Source: Streptomyces sp. RKAG293 (lineage in GTDB: Bacteria > Actinomycetota > Actinomycetes > Streptomycetales > Streptomycetaceae). Taken from it: a DNA stretch of 64,000 nucleotides. The stretch covers positions 5,617,501 through 5,681,500 of the forward strand of contig NZ_JAJOZB010000001.1 in assembly GCF_023701745.1 (NCBI RefSeq), written 5' to 3'. The translations under genes were made by a program, and so were the position numbers. Below the pieces are notes generated by a model. The model was not told the DNA's origin. It searched no databases and saw nothing but the letters and a program-made list of their open reading frames with translations. Of this stretch, positions 10,888-19,809 are shown one piece after another. The first letter of the stretch is position 1. Every line of letters starts with the position of its first letter.

Positions 10888-12102
10888 TTACGGCTGGCTG
10901 TAGCCGTCCAGGAAGCGGGCGATGCGCGCGCACGCCTCCGTCAGGTCGTCGGCGTACGGCAGTGTCACGATGCGGAAGTGGTCCGGCTCGTGCCAGTTGA
11001 AGCCGGTGCCGTGCACGACCATGATCTTCTCGGCGCGCAGCAGATCGAGGACCATCTGCCGGTCGTCCTTGATCTTGTAGACGTTCGGGTCGAGCCGGGG
11101 GAAGAGGTAGAGCGCCCCCTTCGGCTTCACGCAGGTGACGCCCGGGATCTGGGTGAGCGCGTCGTACGCGGCGTCGCGCTGCGCGAGCAGCCGGCCGCCG
11201 GGCAGGATCAGGCTGTTGATCGACTGATGGCCGCCGAGCGCGGTGGCGATCGCGTGCTGGGCGGGCATGTTGGCGCACAGCCGCATGTTGGCCAGGATCG
11301 TCAGGCCCTCGATGTAGCTGGAGGCGTGGGACTTGGGACCGCACACCGCCATCCAGCCGCTGCGGTACCCCGCCACCCGGTACGCCTTCGACAGCCCGTT
11401 GAACGTCAGCGTCAGCAGGTCGGGGGCGATGGCCGAGGTCGGGGTGTGGGTGGCGCCGTCGTACAGGATCTTGTCGTAGATCTCGTCGGAGCAGACGATC
11501 AGCTTGTGGCGGCGGGCGATGTCCGTGAGGCCGCGGAGCATCTCGTCGTCGTACACCGCACCCGTCGGGTTGTTCGGGTTGATGATGACGATGGCCTTGG
11601 TGCGGTCGGTGACCTTGCGCTCGATGTCGGCGAGGTCCGGCATCCAGTCGGCCTGCTCGTCGCAGCGGTAGTGCACCGCGGTGCCGCCGGCCAGCGAGAC
11701 CGAGGCCGTCCACAGCGGATAGTCGGGCGCCGGGACCAGCACCTCGTCACCGTCGTCGAGCAGTGCCTGCATCGACATCTGGATGAGCTCGGAGACGCCG
11801 TTGCCGAGGTAGACGTCGTCGACATCCAGCGGGATGCCCTTCGTCTGGTAGTGCTGCATCACCGCCCGGCGCGCCGAGAGCAGGCCCTTCGCGTCGCCGT
11901 AGCCGTGCGCGTCGCCCAGGGTGCGCAGCATGTCCTCAAGGATTTCGGGCGGGCACTCGAAACCGAAGGGCGCCGGATTGCCGGTGTTGAGCTTGAGGAT
12001 GCGGTGGCCCGCCGCCTCGAGCCGCATCGCCTCTTCGAGGACCGGGCCCCGGATCTCGTAACAGACATTCGCGAGCTTCGTGGACTGGATCACCTGCTGC
12101 AT
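10888..12102 (-). CDS. alaA: Pyridoxal-phosphate aminotransferase, AlaA-like
   Basis: 404 residues, the size of Escherichia coli AlaA, which it resembles from the first residues on ('KLANVCYEIRGPVLEEA', 'LNTGNPAPFGFE'). It is a fold-type I class I/II aminotransferase, expected to move the amino group from glutamate to pyruvate to make alanine. The PLP lysine lies in 'NGLSKAYRVAGYRSGW'; 'NPNNPTGAVY' and 'SDEIYDKILYD' are the cofactor-binding motifs. ATG 12102 is the natural start. A 90-bp region separates it from the divergent KAP NTPase. Confidence 0.92.
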   Translation of the reverse strand: MQQVIQSTKLANVCYEIRGPVLEEAMRLEAAGHRILKLNTGNPAPFGFECPPEILEDMLRTLGDAHGYGDAKGLLSARRAVMQHYQTKGIPLDVDDVYLGNGVSELIQMSMQALLDDGDEVLVPAPDYPLWTASVSLAGGTAVHYRCDEQADWMPDLADIERKVTDRTKAIVIINPNNPTGAVYDDEMLRGLTDIARRHKLIVCSDEIYDKILYDGATHTPTSAIAPDLLTLTFNGLSKAYRVAGYRSGWMAVCGPKSHASSYIEGLTILANMRLCANMPAQHAIATALGGHQSINSLILPGGRLLAQRDAAYDALTQIPGVTCVKPKGALYLFPRLDPNVYKIKDDRQMVLDLLRAEKIMVVHGTGFNWHEPDHFRIVTLPYADDLTEACARIARFLDGYSQP

Positions 12103-12191
12103 GCCCGTCACCTTACGGGCGCGTACGGCTGCCCGCCCGGTGTTTTTCGCCACGTCGGGACGGCCGGAGGCCGCCCTGCCACACTGGCACG

Positions 12192-14078
12192 GTGGTGTCG
12201 CCCTACTCTCCGCACTCCTCATGGCTGCCGTACTCCCTCCTCAACGACGAGCCGGTGTCCGCCACCGGACGCGATCTGCTGGGCGCGGGACGCGTCGCGG
12301 AACAACTGGCCGGACTGCTCGTCGCCTCACGGGGCTCCACACCGTTCACCCTGGCGGTCGACGCCGGCTGGGGGATGGGCAAGAGCAGCCTGATGCGGCT
12401 GGTCGACGCCCGGCTGAGCGCGGCGCCCGGCGTGCAGACCGTCTGGTACAACGCCTGGACCTCCACCGGCGACGACGCCCTCGAAGGGCTGATCAAGTCC
12501 GTCCTCACCGGCTTCGACAAACGGGTGCTGCGCCGCGGCCTGCACCGGATCACCCGGCACCGCTCGCTGCTCGGGGTGCTGCGCGCGCTGAGTCTGGTGG
12601 TCGCCGGCCCGCTGGGGATCGCCGCGATGACCGACGAGCTGTGGAACTCGATGAACGTCGACGCGAAGACCCGCAACGACATGCGCGACGTGATCGGAGA
12701 GCTCGTCAGGGACTGGGCGGACGCCGGCCCCGGGCTCCAGGACCAGCGGATGCTCGTGGTCTTCATCGACGACCTCGACCGCTGTTCGGAGGAGACCGTC
12801 CTCGCCGTCTGCGAGGCGGCCAAGATCTATCTGGACGTGCCGGGCCTCGCCTTCGTCATCGGCTGCGACCGCTCCGCGATGGCCCCGAACGGACTGCTGC
12901 GCGACATGTCGCCCGCCGCCGCCGCGTTCATGGAAAAAATCTTCCAGACCAGTTACCGCATCCCGGTGACGGACGGCGAGGGGACCCAGGAGTACGTCCG
13001 CTGGTGCGCGGAGACCGCCGGCATCAGCCGCTACCTCGACGCGAGCCTGACCGACCTCCTCATCGAACGCTCGGCCCGCAACCCGCGCCGCATCAAACGG
13101 CTGGTCAACGGCTTCGTCCTGGAAGCCACCCTCAACCCGATGTGGCGGGACTTCGGGCCGGGCGGCGTGATCAGAACGCTGCTCATCCAGTACTTCTATC
13201 CCGACTTCTACCGGATGATGACGACGCCTTCGGGGGCTCCGGACGGGGATGTGGTCACCGAGTTCCGGACGTACGCCGAGCTGCGGCGGGCGCTGCGCGG
13301 CCCGGCCGACGACCGGTCCGACTTCAATCCCTTCCTCATCGCCCATGACGTGCGGCCGCTGCCGCCCGGCCAGACGGAGTGGAGGCCGGGCCTGCTGCCC
13401 GAACTGGAGCAGCAACTGCCCGTCGGCTTCCCGGGGCTGGCCGCCGATCCGGCGTTCATCTCGCTGATCGGGGAGCTGATGGCGCTGCCGGAGTCCAGGG
13501 AACTGGTGCGGCAGTTGCGGCAGGGCGCACCGGAAAGAAGCCTCACGCAGCTACCTCCGCCGCCGCCGCTCAACAGCGACGACCCGTACGCGTCCTACAT
13601 GCCGCAGTACGGCATGCACGGTGGCCCGATCCCCTATCAGCAACCGGCCTATCAGCGGCCGTCGGCGCAGCCGGAACCGCCGCCCGACATCCCGTTCGCA
13701 GGGATGTATGTCATCTGGCTGGACGACCATCCGCAGAACAACGTGGAGGAGTCCGCCAGATTGACCAGGTTCGGAGCTGAGGTGTGGCAGGTCGCCGACG
13801 AGGGGTTGGCCTCCGCTGAGCTCGCCGTCCGCGAACCGGCGCTGCTCATCTCCAACGTCCAGCGTGGAGACGACGCCAACGCGGGATTCGAGTACGTCTC
13901 CCGGCTGCGGAGGAGTGCTGTCTACACCGGACCGGTGATTTTCTTCACGGATCGGGTCACTCCGGCGCGGGAGAGGCAGGCGTCCGCACTGGGCGTCGAA
14001 AAGGTCACCGCCAACTTCGAGGACGTGTCCTATGCCCTGCACCAGCTCAGCCGCGAGCGCGCCGCCAGGTCCGGCTGA
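12192..14078 (+). CDS. KAP P-loop NTPase fused to a degenerate receiver domain
   Basis: 628 residues. A KAP-family NTPase occupies about 20-420: Walker A 'GWGMGKSS' (59-66), the family insertion with two hydrophobic segments around 115-135, Walker B 'VVFIDDLDRC' (about 195-204) and the 'RNPRRIKRLVN' sensor region (about 300). A Pro/Tyr/Gln-rich linker (about 455-500) leads to a CheY-like domain from 505: 'YVIWLDDHPQNN' gives the acidic pair D511/D512, but the phosphoacceptor position reads 'LLISNVQRG' with Asn555 in place of Asp; 'FFTDRV' supplies T586. So it is probably a pseudo-receiver. GTG 12192 is the first start. KAP proteins are often membrane-associated and include the phage-exclusion protein PifA; function here is unknown. 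Confidence 0.88.
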   Translation: MVSPYSPHSSWLPYSLLNDEPVSATGRDLLGAGRVAEQLAGLLVASRGSTPFTLAVDAGWGMGKSSLMRLVDARLSAAPGVQTVWYNAWTSTGDDALEGLIKSVLTGFDKRVLRRGLHRITRHRSLLGVLRALSLVVAGPLGIAAMTDELWNSMNVDAKTRNDMRDVIGELVRDWADAGPGLQDQRMLVVFIDDLDRCSEETVLAVCEAAKIYLDVPGLAFVIGCDRSAMAPNGLLRDMSPAAAAFMEKIFQTSYRIPVTDGEGTQEYVRWCAETAGISRYLDASLTDLLIERSARNPRRIKRLVNGFVLEATLNPMWRDFGPGGVIRTLLIQYFYPDFYRMMTTPSGAPDGDVVTEFRTYAELRRALRGPADDRSDFNPFLIAHDVRPLPPGQTEWRPGLLPELEQQLPVGFPGLAADPAFISLIGELMALPESRELVRQLRQGAPERSLTQLPPPPPLNSDDPYASYMPQYGMHGGPIPYQQPAYQRPSAQPEPPPDIPFAGMYVIWLDDHPQNNVEESARLTRFGAEVWQVADEGLASAELAVREPALLISNVQRGDDANAGFEYVSRLRRSAVYTGPVIFFTDRVTPARERQASALGVEKVTANFEDVSYALHQLSRERAARSG

Positions 14079-14087
14079 AAGCGCCCG

Positions 14088-15707
14088 TCACAGCCCCACG
14101 GACCGTTCCCGCCGCACCGAGCGGCCCGCCAGGACATCCGTGCGCCGCCCGTCCTCGATGACGAAGCGGCCGTCGATGAGGACGTGCGGGATGCCCGTCG
14201 GGAGGACGCGGGGGGCGTCGAAGGTGGAGCCGGCGGCCACCGTCGCCGGGTCGAAGAGCGTCAGGTCCGCGCGGTAGCCCTCGCGGACCAGGCCGCGGTC
14301 GGGCAGCCGCAGCCGGGCGGCGGGGCGGGAGGTGAGGTGGGCGACGCACTCCTCCAGGGACAGGATGCCCAGCTCGCGCACGTACTTCCCCAGGTACTCG
14401 GGGAAGGTCCCGTACGCGCGCGGATGCGGCTTGTAGCCCATCAGGATGCCGTCGCTGCCACCCGTGTGGACCCGGTGCCGCATGATCGCCCGGACGTTCT
14501 CCTCGTGGCCGACGTGCTGCAGGATCGTCGACCCCAGCCGGTCGTCGATCAGCAGCCGCCGGGCCGTCACGAACGGCTCCTCGCCGCGCTCGGCCGCGCT
14601 GCGCGCGATGGTCTTGCCGACGCAGCCCGCGAGTCCGGGATCGCTCACCCCGGAGACCTCGATCGTCGCCCAGTCCATCGGCACGCCATGACAGCCGTCC
14701 GCCCCGTCGACCTCCATGACGTGGCGGATCTTCTCCGCCGTCACGTCGTCCCGCAGCCGGGCGAGCGTCGCCTCGGGGCCGCCCTCCGTCGCCCAGCTCG
14801 GCAGCATCGCCGCGAGCGTCGTGCAGCCGGGGAGGTAGGGGTAGGTGTCGAGCGAGATGTCGGAGCCGGCGTCCAGGGCCCGGTCCAGCAGGGCCAGCAG
14901 GTCGGGCGCCTTTCCCTTGTTCACGCCGAAGTTCATCGTGGCGTGCGCCAGGTGCAGGGCGCAGCCGGCGTCCCGGGTCAGCGCCACCATCTCCTCGTAC
15001 GCCTGGAGCGCGCCCGCCCCGTACGAGCGGTGGTGCGGGCAGTAGTAGCCGTCGTACGCCGCCACCACCCGGCACAGTTCGGTGAGTTCGGCGTCCGACG
15101 CGTACATCCCGGGCGTGTACGTCAGCCCGGACGACAGCCCGACGGCGCCCTGTTCCAGTCCCTCCGCCACCAGCCGCTTCATCGTGGTGACCTCGGCCGC
15201 GGTGGCCGGGCGGTCCTCCCAGCCCAGTGCCAGCATCCGGACGGTGCCCTGCGGGACGAGATAGGCGGCGTTCACCGCGATGCCCCGGTCGAGCCGGTCC
15301 AGGTACTCGCCGACGCTGCGCCAGTCGAAGTCGATGTCCGAGCCGTCGCCGTTCCAGCCGGTGATCTGCGCGCGGACCTCGGCGAGGGTGCGGTCGTCGA
15401 CCGGCGCGTACGACAGCCCGTCCTGCCCCAGCACCTCCAGCGTCACACCCTGCGCCGCCTTCGCGGAGTGGTCGGGGTCCCGCAGCAGGGCCAGGTCGCT
15501 GTGCGCGTGCATGTCGATGAACCCCGGGGCCAGGGCCAGGCCGCCGGCATCGACGACGCGGGTTCCGGTCAGCCGGATGTCCCCGAACCGCGCTGCGTCC
15601 TCGCGCCGGATCGCGGAGATCCGGCCCCCGTCGATGCCGACGTCGGCCCGGTAGGCGGCCTCCCCGCTTCCGTCGATGACGCTCACGTCGCGGAACACGA
15701 GATCCAT
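14088..15707 (-). CDS. N-acyl-D-amino-acid deacylase (amidohydrolase superfamily)
   Basis: 539 residues, the normal length of D-aminoacylases. These metal-dependent enzymes hydrolyse N-acyl groups from D-configured amino acids. The first metal motif HAH is at 67-69 in 'PGFIDMHAHSDLALL'; 'GLSSGLTYTPGMYA', 'YYCPHHRSYG' and 'HTGGSDGILMG' are also typical. ATG 15707 has an AGGAAAGG site. It follows the PLP enzyme by 64 bp in the same orientation, opposite a kinase/IclR/RidA/GntP operon. This company suggests the substrate is N-acetyl-D-glucosaminate rather than an ordinary acyl amino acid (inference). It converges on the KAP gene with only 9 bp between stops and no hairpin. Confidence 0.9.
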   Translation of the reverse strand: MDLVFRDVSVIDGSGEAAYRADVGIDGGRISAIRREDAARFGDIRLTGTRVVDAGGLALAPGFIDMHAHSDLALLRDPDHSAKAAQGVTLEVLGQDGLSYAPVDDRTLAEVRAQITGWNGDGSDIDFDWRSVGEYLDRLDRGIAVNAAYLVPQGTVRMLALGWEDRPATAAEVTTMKRLVAEGLEQGAVGLSSGLTYTPGMYASDAELTELCRVVAAYDGYYCPHHRSYGAGALQAYEEMVALTRDAGCALHLAHATMNFGVNKGKAPDLLALLDRALDAGSDISLDTYPYLPGCTTLAAMLPSWATEGGPEATLARLRDDVTAEKIRHVMEVDGADGCHGVPMDWATIEVSGVSDPGLAGCVGKTIARSAAERGEEPFVTARRLLIDDRLGSTILQHVGHEENVRAIMRHRVHTGGSDGILMGYKPHPRAYGTFPEYLGKYVRELGILSLEECVAHLTSRPAARLRLPDRGLVREGYRADLTLFDPATVAAGSTFDAPRVLPTGIPHVLIDGRFVIEDGRRTDVLAGRSVRRERSVGL

Positions 15708-15771
15708 GCCGGTGCCTTTCCTGTGCTCGGCCTGCTGGACTGGGCGAAAGGGCGCAAAGGCTTCGAAGGGT

Positions 15772-17049
15772 TTAGAAGAAGGTGCGGATGTAGTCCGTGA
15801 CCGTGCCGTCCGCCTCGACCAGCGGCAGCAGCTTCCACTTGTCGAACGCCGTGCAGGGGTGGGAGAGGCCGAGGCCGACCCATTCGCCGATCTCCAGACC
15901 GGCGCCGGGCCCGATGGCGACGAACGCGTGCTGGTCGGAGAGGGCCGTCACCGTCAGCCCGGTGGCCGGCCGCAGCGCGCCGTCGGTGCCGCGGACGACC
16001 TGCGGTTCCGGCAGTCCGAGGTCGAAGGAGGCGTCGCGCTTGCCGGCGTTGAGGAAGGCGAGCGCGCCTTCCGGCTTGGAGACGACCTGGGCCCAGAGCC
16101 GGAACGCGGGCTGGAGGGCGCCCTCCTGGGGGATGCGGTCGTGGAACGGGGTGATCTCGCGGTAGTGGCCGTCGTCATGGGTGATGTAGGCGCCGGAGCG
16201 CAGCAGCTTGAGCAGCGGCTTCGAGAAGTCCGTCGCCCCGACCGGCTGGAACACCTCGGCGACCGTGTCGAACCAGCCGCTGCCGCCCGCGCTGAGGATG
16301 ATCTCGTCGGCGTCCGCGAAGCGCCCGGCGGCGTCGAAGTCCCGGGTGAGGGCGACGAGCCGGTTCAGCCAGTCCCGGACGGTCTCCTGGGTCTTGACGG
16401 GGATCTCGCCCTCGTACCCGGCGACTCCGACGAGCCGCAGATGGCGGGCTGCGCCGACCGCGTCGGCGACCTCGGTGGCGGCCGCGGCACCGCGTACGCC
16501 GGTCCTGCCGCCCTGCTCGCCCAGCTCCACGACGACGTCGACGGGGCGGGTGGCATCGGCCAGCGCCGCGTCCATCAGTTCCACGCCGCGCACGGAGTCG
16601 ACGTAGCAGGCGAAGCGGAAGTCCGGGTCGGCGGCGAGCTCGGCGGCGAGCCAGCGCAGCGCCGCGGCGTCGACCAACTCGTTTGCAAGGAAGATGCGTT
16701 GGACGCCGAAGGCGCGGTAGACCCGGACCTGCGTGGGGACGGCGGCCGTGATGCCCCAGGCGCCGTAAGCGAGTTGGCGGGCGAAGAGCTGCGGAGCCAT
16801 GGACGTCTTGCCGTGCGGGGCGAAGGCGAGGCCGTACTTCTCGGAGTAGCTCTCCATCAGCGCGAGGTTGTGCTCCAGGGACATGGCGGACAGCGTGAGC
16901 ACCGGAGTGGTGAAGCCGCCGTCGAAGAGCGAGCGCCGCTCGGCCGCCAGCTCGCCGAGGGTGAGCTCCGCGGCGTCCGGCGGCAGGCCCTTGAAGCGGT
17001 GGCCGACCCGCTCCTCGTGCAGCCGCTCGGTCGTCTTCGCGACGTCCAT
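15772..17049 (-). CDS. Fold-type III PLP enzyme, D-serine dehydratase/D-threonine aldolase-like (probable amino-acid deaminase)
   Basis: 425 residues. The alanine-racemase-like barrel carries the PLP lysine K81 in 'APHGKTSMAP'; 'SAGGSGWFDT' matches the phosphate-binding glycine loop. The C-terminal domain has 'LSHPCTAFDKWK', with H397 and C399 in the HxC arrangement that binds zinc in eukaryotic-type D-serine dehydratase, so dehydrating deamination is likelier than aldol cleavage. ATG 17049 has AGGAGG 5 nt upstream. It is first in a two-gene operon with the deacylase and is transcribed away from an IclR-type site. Beside a KDG-type kinase and RidA, the expected reaction is D-glucosaminate to 2-keto-3-deoxygluconate plus ammonia; D-serine or another D-amino acid is the alternative. 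Confidence 0.85.
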   Translation of the reverse strand: MDVAKTTERLHEERVGHRFKGLPPDAAELTLGELAAERRSLFDGGFTTPVLTLSAMSLEHNLALMESYSEKYGLAFAPHGKTSMAPQLFARQLAYGAWGITAAVPTQVRVYRAFGVQRIFLANELVDAAALRWLAAELAADPDFRFACYVDSVRGVELMDAALADATRPVDVVVELGEQGGRTGVRGAAAATEVADAVGAARHLRLVGVAGYEGEIPVKTQETVRDWLNRLVALTRDFDAAGRFADADEIILSAGGSGWFDTVAEVFQPVGATDFSKPLLKLLRSGAYITHDDGHYREITPFHDRIPQEGALQPAFRLWAQVVSKPEGALAFLNAGKRDASFDLGLPEPQVVRGTDGALRPATGLTVTALSDQHAFVAIGPGAGLEIGEWVGLGLSHPCTAFDKWKLLPLVEADGTVTDYIRTFF

Positions 17050-17084
17050 GGAACCTCCTGGAGAATCTCTGCGCGGATCTTTGC

Positions 17085-17113
17085 GTTGCAACATGTGCAA
17101 CGTCCATTGCATG
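17085..17113. promoter_or_regulatory. Probable IclR operator in the divergent promoter region
   Basis: GTTGCA-ACATG-TGCAAC (17085-17101) is a symmetric site with 6-bp arms, followed by a further half-site CATTGCATG (17105-17113). It lies 36 bp before the PLP-enzyme start, in the 280-bp gap between the two divergent operons of the cluster, one of which encodes an IclR regulator. Confidence 0.6.
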
Positions 17114-17235
17114 TCTTGCTTCCTGCTGTCTAACATCCCGGCAAGCACCGGGTCAACGGTGTGTGAAGCACCGCCCGAACCGAACAGCACCCGCCGGCCG
17201 GCCCGGACGGCGACCGTCCGTCGGCCCGGACAGTG

Positions 17236-17275
17236 ACCGTCCGACACCCCGGGCGGCAACCGTCCGACACCCCGG
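17236..17275. repeat. 17-bp direct repeats upstream of the kinase gene
   Basis: ACCGTCCGACACCCCGG occurs at 17236-17252 and again at 17259-17275, a 23-bp period, with a partial copy (ACCGTCCG) near 17214. They lie 54-93 bp before the kinase start. They could be activator sites or simple slippage repeats; nothing decides between these. Confidence 0.55.
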
Positions 17276-17328
17276 ACAGCAACCGACCGAAAGCCCACCC
17301 GACAGCCCCATGAGGAGCGAGAGCGACC

Positions 17329-18453
17329 GTGACCGCAGTCCCGAGCGGCCCGCAGTTCGACGTAGCGTGCCTTGGCGAATCCATGGTCACCTTCGTGCCC
17401 TCGCAGCCCGGCAGCCTCGCCGACGTCCCCGCCTTCCACCGCGGGATCGGCGGCGCCGAGTCCAACGTCGCCTGCGCCCTCGCCCGCTCCGGTCACAGCG
17501 CCCGCTGGATCAGCCGGGTCGGCGGCGACGGCTTCGGCGACCATCTGCTCCGCGCCGTCGCCGCGACCGGCGTCGACGTCACCGCCGTCCAGCGCGACGC
17601 CGACCGCCCCACCGGCATCTACTTCAAGGAACAGCTGGCGGACCGTACCGCCGTGCTCTACTACCGCGCCGGCTCCGCGGCCGCCGCCATGTCCCCGGAG
17701 ACCGTGCACCGCCGCGACGCCTGGTCCGGCCGCATCCTGCACCTGTCCGGCATCACCGCCGCGCTGTCGCCCGAGTGCCGCGCCCTGATGCGCTCGCTCG
17801 TCACCCGTGAACCGGGCCGGCCCCTCGTCTCCTACGACGTGAACTTCCGCCCGGCCCTCTGGGGCACCGGCGACGACCCCTGGCTGCTCGCCGAACTCGC
17901 CCGCGGCTGCGACATCGTCTTCGTCGGCGAGGACGAGGCCCAGGACGCCTGGGGCCTGGCCGACGCGGCCGCCATCCGCACCGCGCTCCCGGAGCCCGCC
18001 GTCCTCGTCGTCAAGCAGGGCAGCACGGGAGCCACCGCCTTCACGGGTGACACCGCGACCTTCGTCCCCGCCCTCGCCGTCGACGTCGTCGAACCCGTCG
18101 GCGCGGGCGACGCCTTCGCCGCCGGGTTCCTCTCCGCCACCCTCCGCGGCCTGCCCCTCGCCGACCGGCTGCGCCACGGGCACGTCATGGCCGCCGCCGC
18201 CCTCACCGTCCCCGGCGACCTCGGCACACCGCCCGCGCGCGCCCACGCCGACGCCCTTGTCGCCCTCGGAGAGGACGCGTGGGGGACACTGCGGCTGGGC
18301 CCCGGATGGACGGATCGGGCTGGCGGCACGGAACCGGCCGGACAGCCGGAACCGGTCGGGCAGTCGCATCGGGTCCGGCAGTCGGATCGGTTCGGACAGA
18401 CGGATCGGGCCGGACAGACGGATCGGGCCGGACGGACGGAGAAGGACAGATGA
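17329..18453 (+). CDS. kdgK: PfkB-family carbohydrate kinase, KdgK-like
   Basis: 374 residues. It has both PfkB signatures: 'GIGGAESNVACALARSG' near the N-terminus and 'EPVGAGDAFAAGF' (about 258-270), whose Asp is the catalytic base. The opening 'CLGESMVTFVP' and length of the core resemble 2-keto-3-deoxygluconate kinases, which make KDG-6-phosphate for cleavage by KDPG aldolase (none in this window). GTG 17329 has GAGGAGCGAG upstream. The last ~40 residues are an odd hydrophilic tail from an 18-bp tandem repeat and are not part of the family fold. The stop overlaps the iclR start (ATGA). Substrate assignment rests on similarity plus neighbours. Confidence 0.85.
   Translation: MTAVPSGPQFDVACLGESMVTFVPSQPGSLADVPAFHRGIGGAESNVACALARSGHSARWISRVGGDGFGDHLLRAVAATGVDVTAVQRDADRPTGIYFKEQLADRTAVLYYRAGSAAAAMSPETVHRRDAWSGRILHLSGITAALSPECRALMRSLVTREPGRPLVSYDVNFRPALWGTGDDPWLLAELARGCDIVFVGEDEAQDAWGLADAAAIRTALPEPAVLVVKQGSTGATAFTGDTATFVPALAVDVVEPVGAGDAFAAGFLSATLRGLPLADRLRHGHVMAAAALTVPGDLGTPPARAHADALVALGEDAWGTLRLGPGWTDRAGGTEPAGQPEPVGQSHRVRQSDRFGQTDRAGQTDRAGRTEKDR
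18349..18438 (+). repeat. Five 18-bp tandem repeats at the kinase 3' end
   Basis: Five consecutive 18-bp units, the last two nearly identical (GATCGGGCCGGACAGACG type), encode a degenerate hexapeptide of the form T/S-D-R-x-G/R-Q. They end 12 bp before the iclR start. Being in frame, copy-number change would only lengthen or shorten the tail. Confidence 0.8.
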
Positions 18454-19211
18454 GCCAAACAGTCGACCGCGCGCTGCGCATCCTGCCGCTGCTCGCGGAG
18501 GGGCCCGCCAACCTCGAACAGGTCGCCACCCGCCTCGACGTCCACAAGTCCACAGCGCTCCGGCTGCTGCGCACCCTGCACGAACACGGCATGGTCTACC
18601 GCCAGGAGGACCAGCGCTACCGGCTCGGCGCCCGGCTCTTCGCCCTCGCCCAGCAGGCCATGGAGACCCTGGACGTCCGGGAGATCGCCCACCCGCACCT
18701 CCTCGCCCTCAACGAGAAGATCGGCCACACCATCCACCTCGCGGTCTACGAGGAGGGCGAGGTCGTCTACATCGACAAGGTCGAAAGCCGCTACCCCGTC
18801 CGGATGTACTCGCGGATCGGCAAGCCCGTCGCGATCACCGTCGCCGCCGTCGCCAAGCTGCTCCTGGCCGACCTCCCCGAGGCCGAGCGCCGCTCCATCG
18901 CCGAGCGCCTCGAATACCCCAAGTACACGGCCAGGTCGACACCCGACGCGGCCGCCTTCCTCACCGAGCTGCTGCGGGTACGCGAGCAGGGCTGGGCCAC
19001 CGACCTCGGCGGCCACGAGGAATCCATCAACTGCGTCGGCGCCCCCATCCGGGGCGCGGACGGCAGGATCGCCGCGGCGATGTCCGTCTCCGCGCCGAAC
19101 GTCGTCGTCACCGCCGACGAACTGCTCAAACTGCGCCCGCTGATCCTCCGTACCGCGGAGGCCATCAGCCGGGAGTACTCAGGAAACACCGTTTCGAAGG
19201 ACACCCCATGA
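18450..19211 (+). CDS. IclR-family transcriptional regulator
   Basis: 253 residues. The N-terminal winged helix (about 1-65) includes 'GPANLEQVATRLDVHKSTALRLLRTL'; the C-terminal IclR effector domain follows with 'GHTIHLAVYEEGEVVYIDKVES' split across its strands and 'SINCVGAPI' near the end. ATG 18450 overlaps the kinase stop and GAGAAGG precedes it; its own stop overlaps ridA. Family members bind a small carboxylate or sugar acid, so a pathway intermediate such as KDG or the imported acid is a likely effector. The target is probably the palindrome at 17085-17101, controlling both divergent operons. Confidence 0.93.
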   Translation: MSQTVDRALRILPLLAEGPANLEQVATRLDVHKSTALRLLRTLHEHGMVYRQEDQRYRLGARLFALAQQAMETLDVREIAHPHLLALNEKIGHTIHLAVYEEGEVVYIDKVESRYPVRMYSRIGKPVAITVAAVAKLLLADLPEAERRSIAERLEYPKYTARSTPDAAAFLTELLRVREQGWATDLGGHEESINCVGAPIRGADGRIAAAMSVSAPNVVVTADELLKLRPLILRTAEAISREYSGNTVSKDTP

Positions 19212-19642
19212 GCGACAACTCCCGGACCCACGAGTCCGCCCTCCAGAAGACCGCCATCACCCCGGCGACCCACACCACCCCGCCCGCCCGGTTCTCGCAC
19301 GGCGTGCGCAAGGGGAACCTGCTCCAGGTCGCCGGCCAGGTCGGCTTCCTGCCCGCCGTGGACGGCCAGGCCCCGACCCCCGCCGGCCCGACGCTCCGCG
19401 AACAGACCCTCCAGACGTTCGCCAACGTCAAGGCGATCCTCGAAGAGGGCGGCTCCTCCTGGGAGGACGTCATCATGACGCGGGTCTACCTCACCGACAC
19501 CGCGCACTTCGCCGAGTTCAACGAGATCTACAACGAGTACTTCGCCGGTCTCAAGGAAGCGCCGTCGGCCCGCACCACCGTCTACGTCGGCCTCCCCGCC
19601 GGCCTGCTGATCGAGATCGACGCGCTGGCCGTCCTCGGCTGA
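19208..19642 (+). CDS. ridA: RidA-family (YjgF/UK114) enamine/imine deaminase
   Basis: 144 residues. RidA proteins hydrolyse reactive 2-aminoacrylate-type enamines/imines released by PLP dehydratases. The signature region 'FSHGVRKGNLLQVAGQVGF', 'VKAILEEGGSSWEDVIMTRVYL' and 'PSARTTVYVGLP' (with the conserved Arg that holds the substrate carboxylate) is complete. ATG 19208 overlaps the iclR stop. Its presence in an operon with a PLP dehydratase is a strong functional hint: the dehydratase product would be an imino/enamine sugar acid that RidA converts to the keto acid. Confidence 0.93.
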   Translation: MSDNSRTHESALQKTAITPATHTTPPARFSHGVRKGNLLQVAGQVGFLPAVDGQAPTPAGPTLREQTLQTFANVKAILEEGGSSWEDVIMTRVYLTDTAHFAEFNEIYNEYFAGLKEAPSARTTVYVGLPAGLLIEIDALAVLG

Positions 19643-19809
19643 CGATCCCCCGATCCCCCCACCACCCTTCATCCCCCCGAACCCCCTGACACCACAGGTC
19701 TCCTTGCAGCACCGCACCACCAACCCTCAGCCGCCGCACGGCGCGGCGCCCGCACCACGGGCGCCGTGCCGCGGTCCCCCCTGCCCTCCCCCGAATACGG
19801 AGTCCCCAC

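Noticed and set aside
14088-15707. Plain D-amino-acid catabolism operon as the full explanation
   Set aside because: It does not account for the KdgK-like kinase; kept only as the alternative to the glucosaminate route.
15772-18369. An 865-codon minus-strand frame running through the kinase gene
   Set aside because: The real PLP enzyme starts at ATG 17049 with AGGAGG; upstream codons are antisense to the kinase and have no family features.
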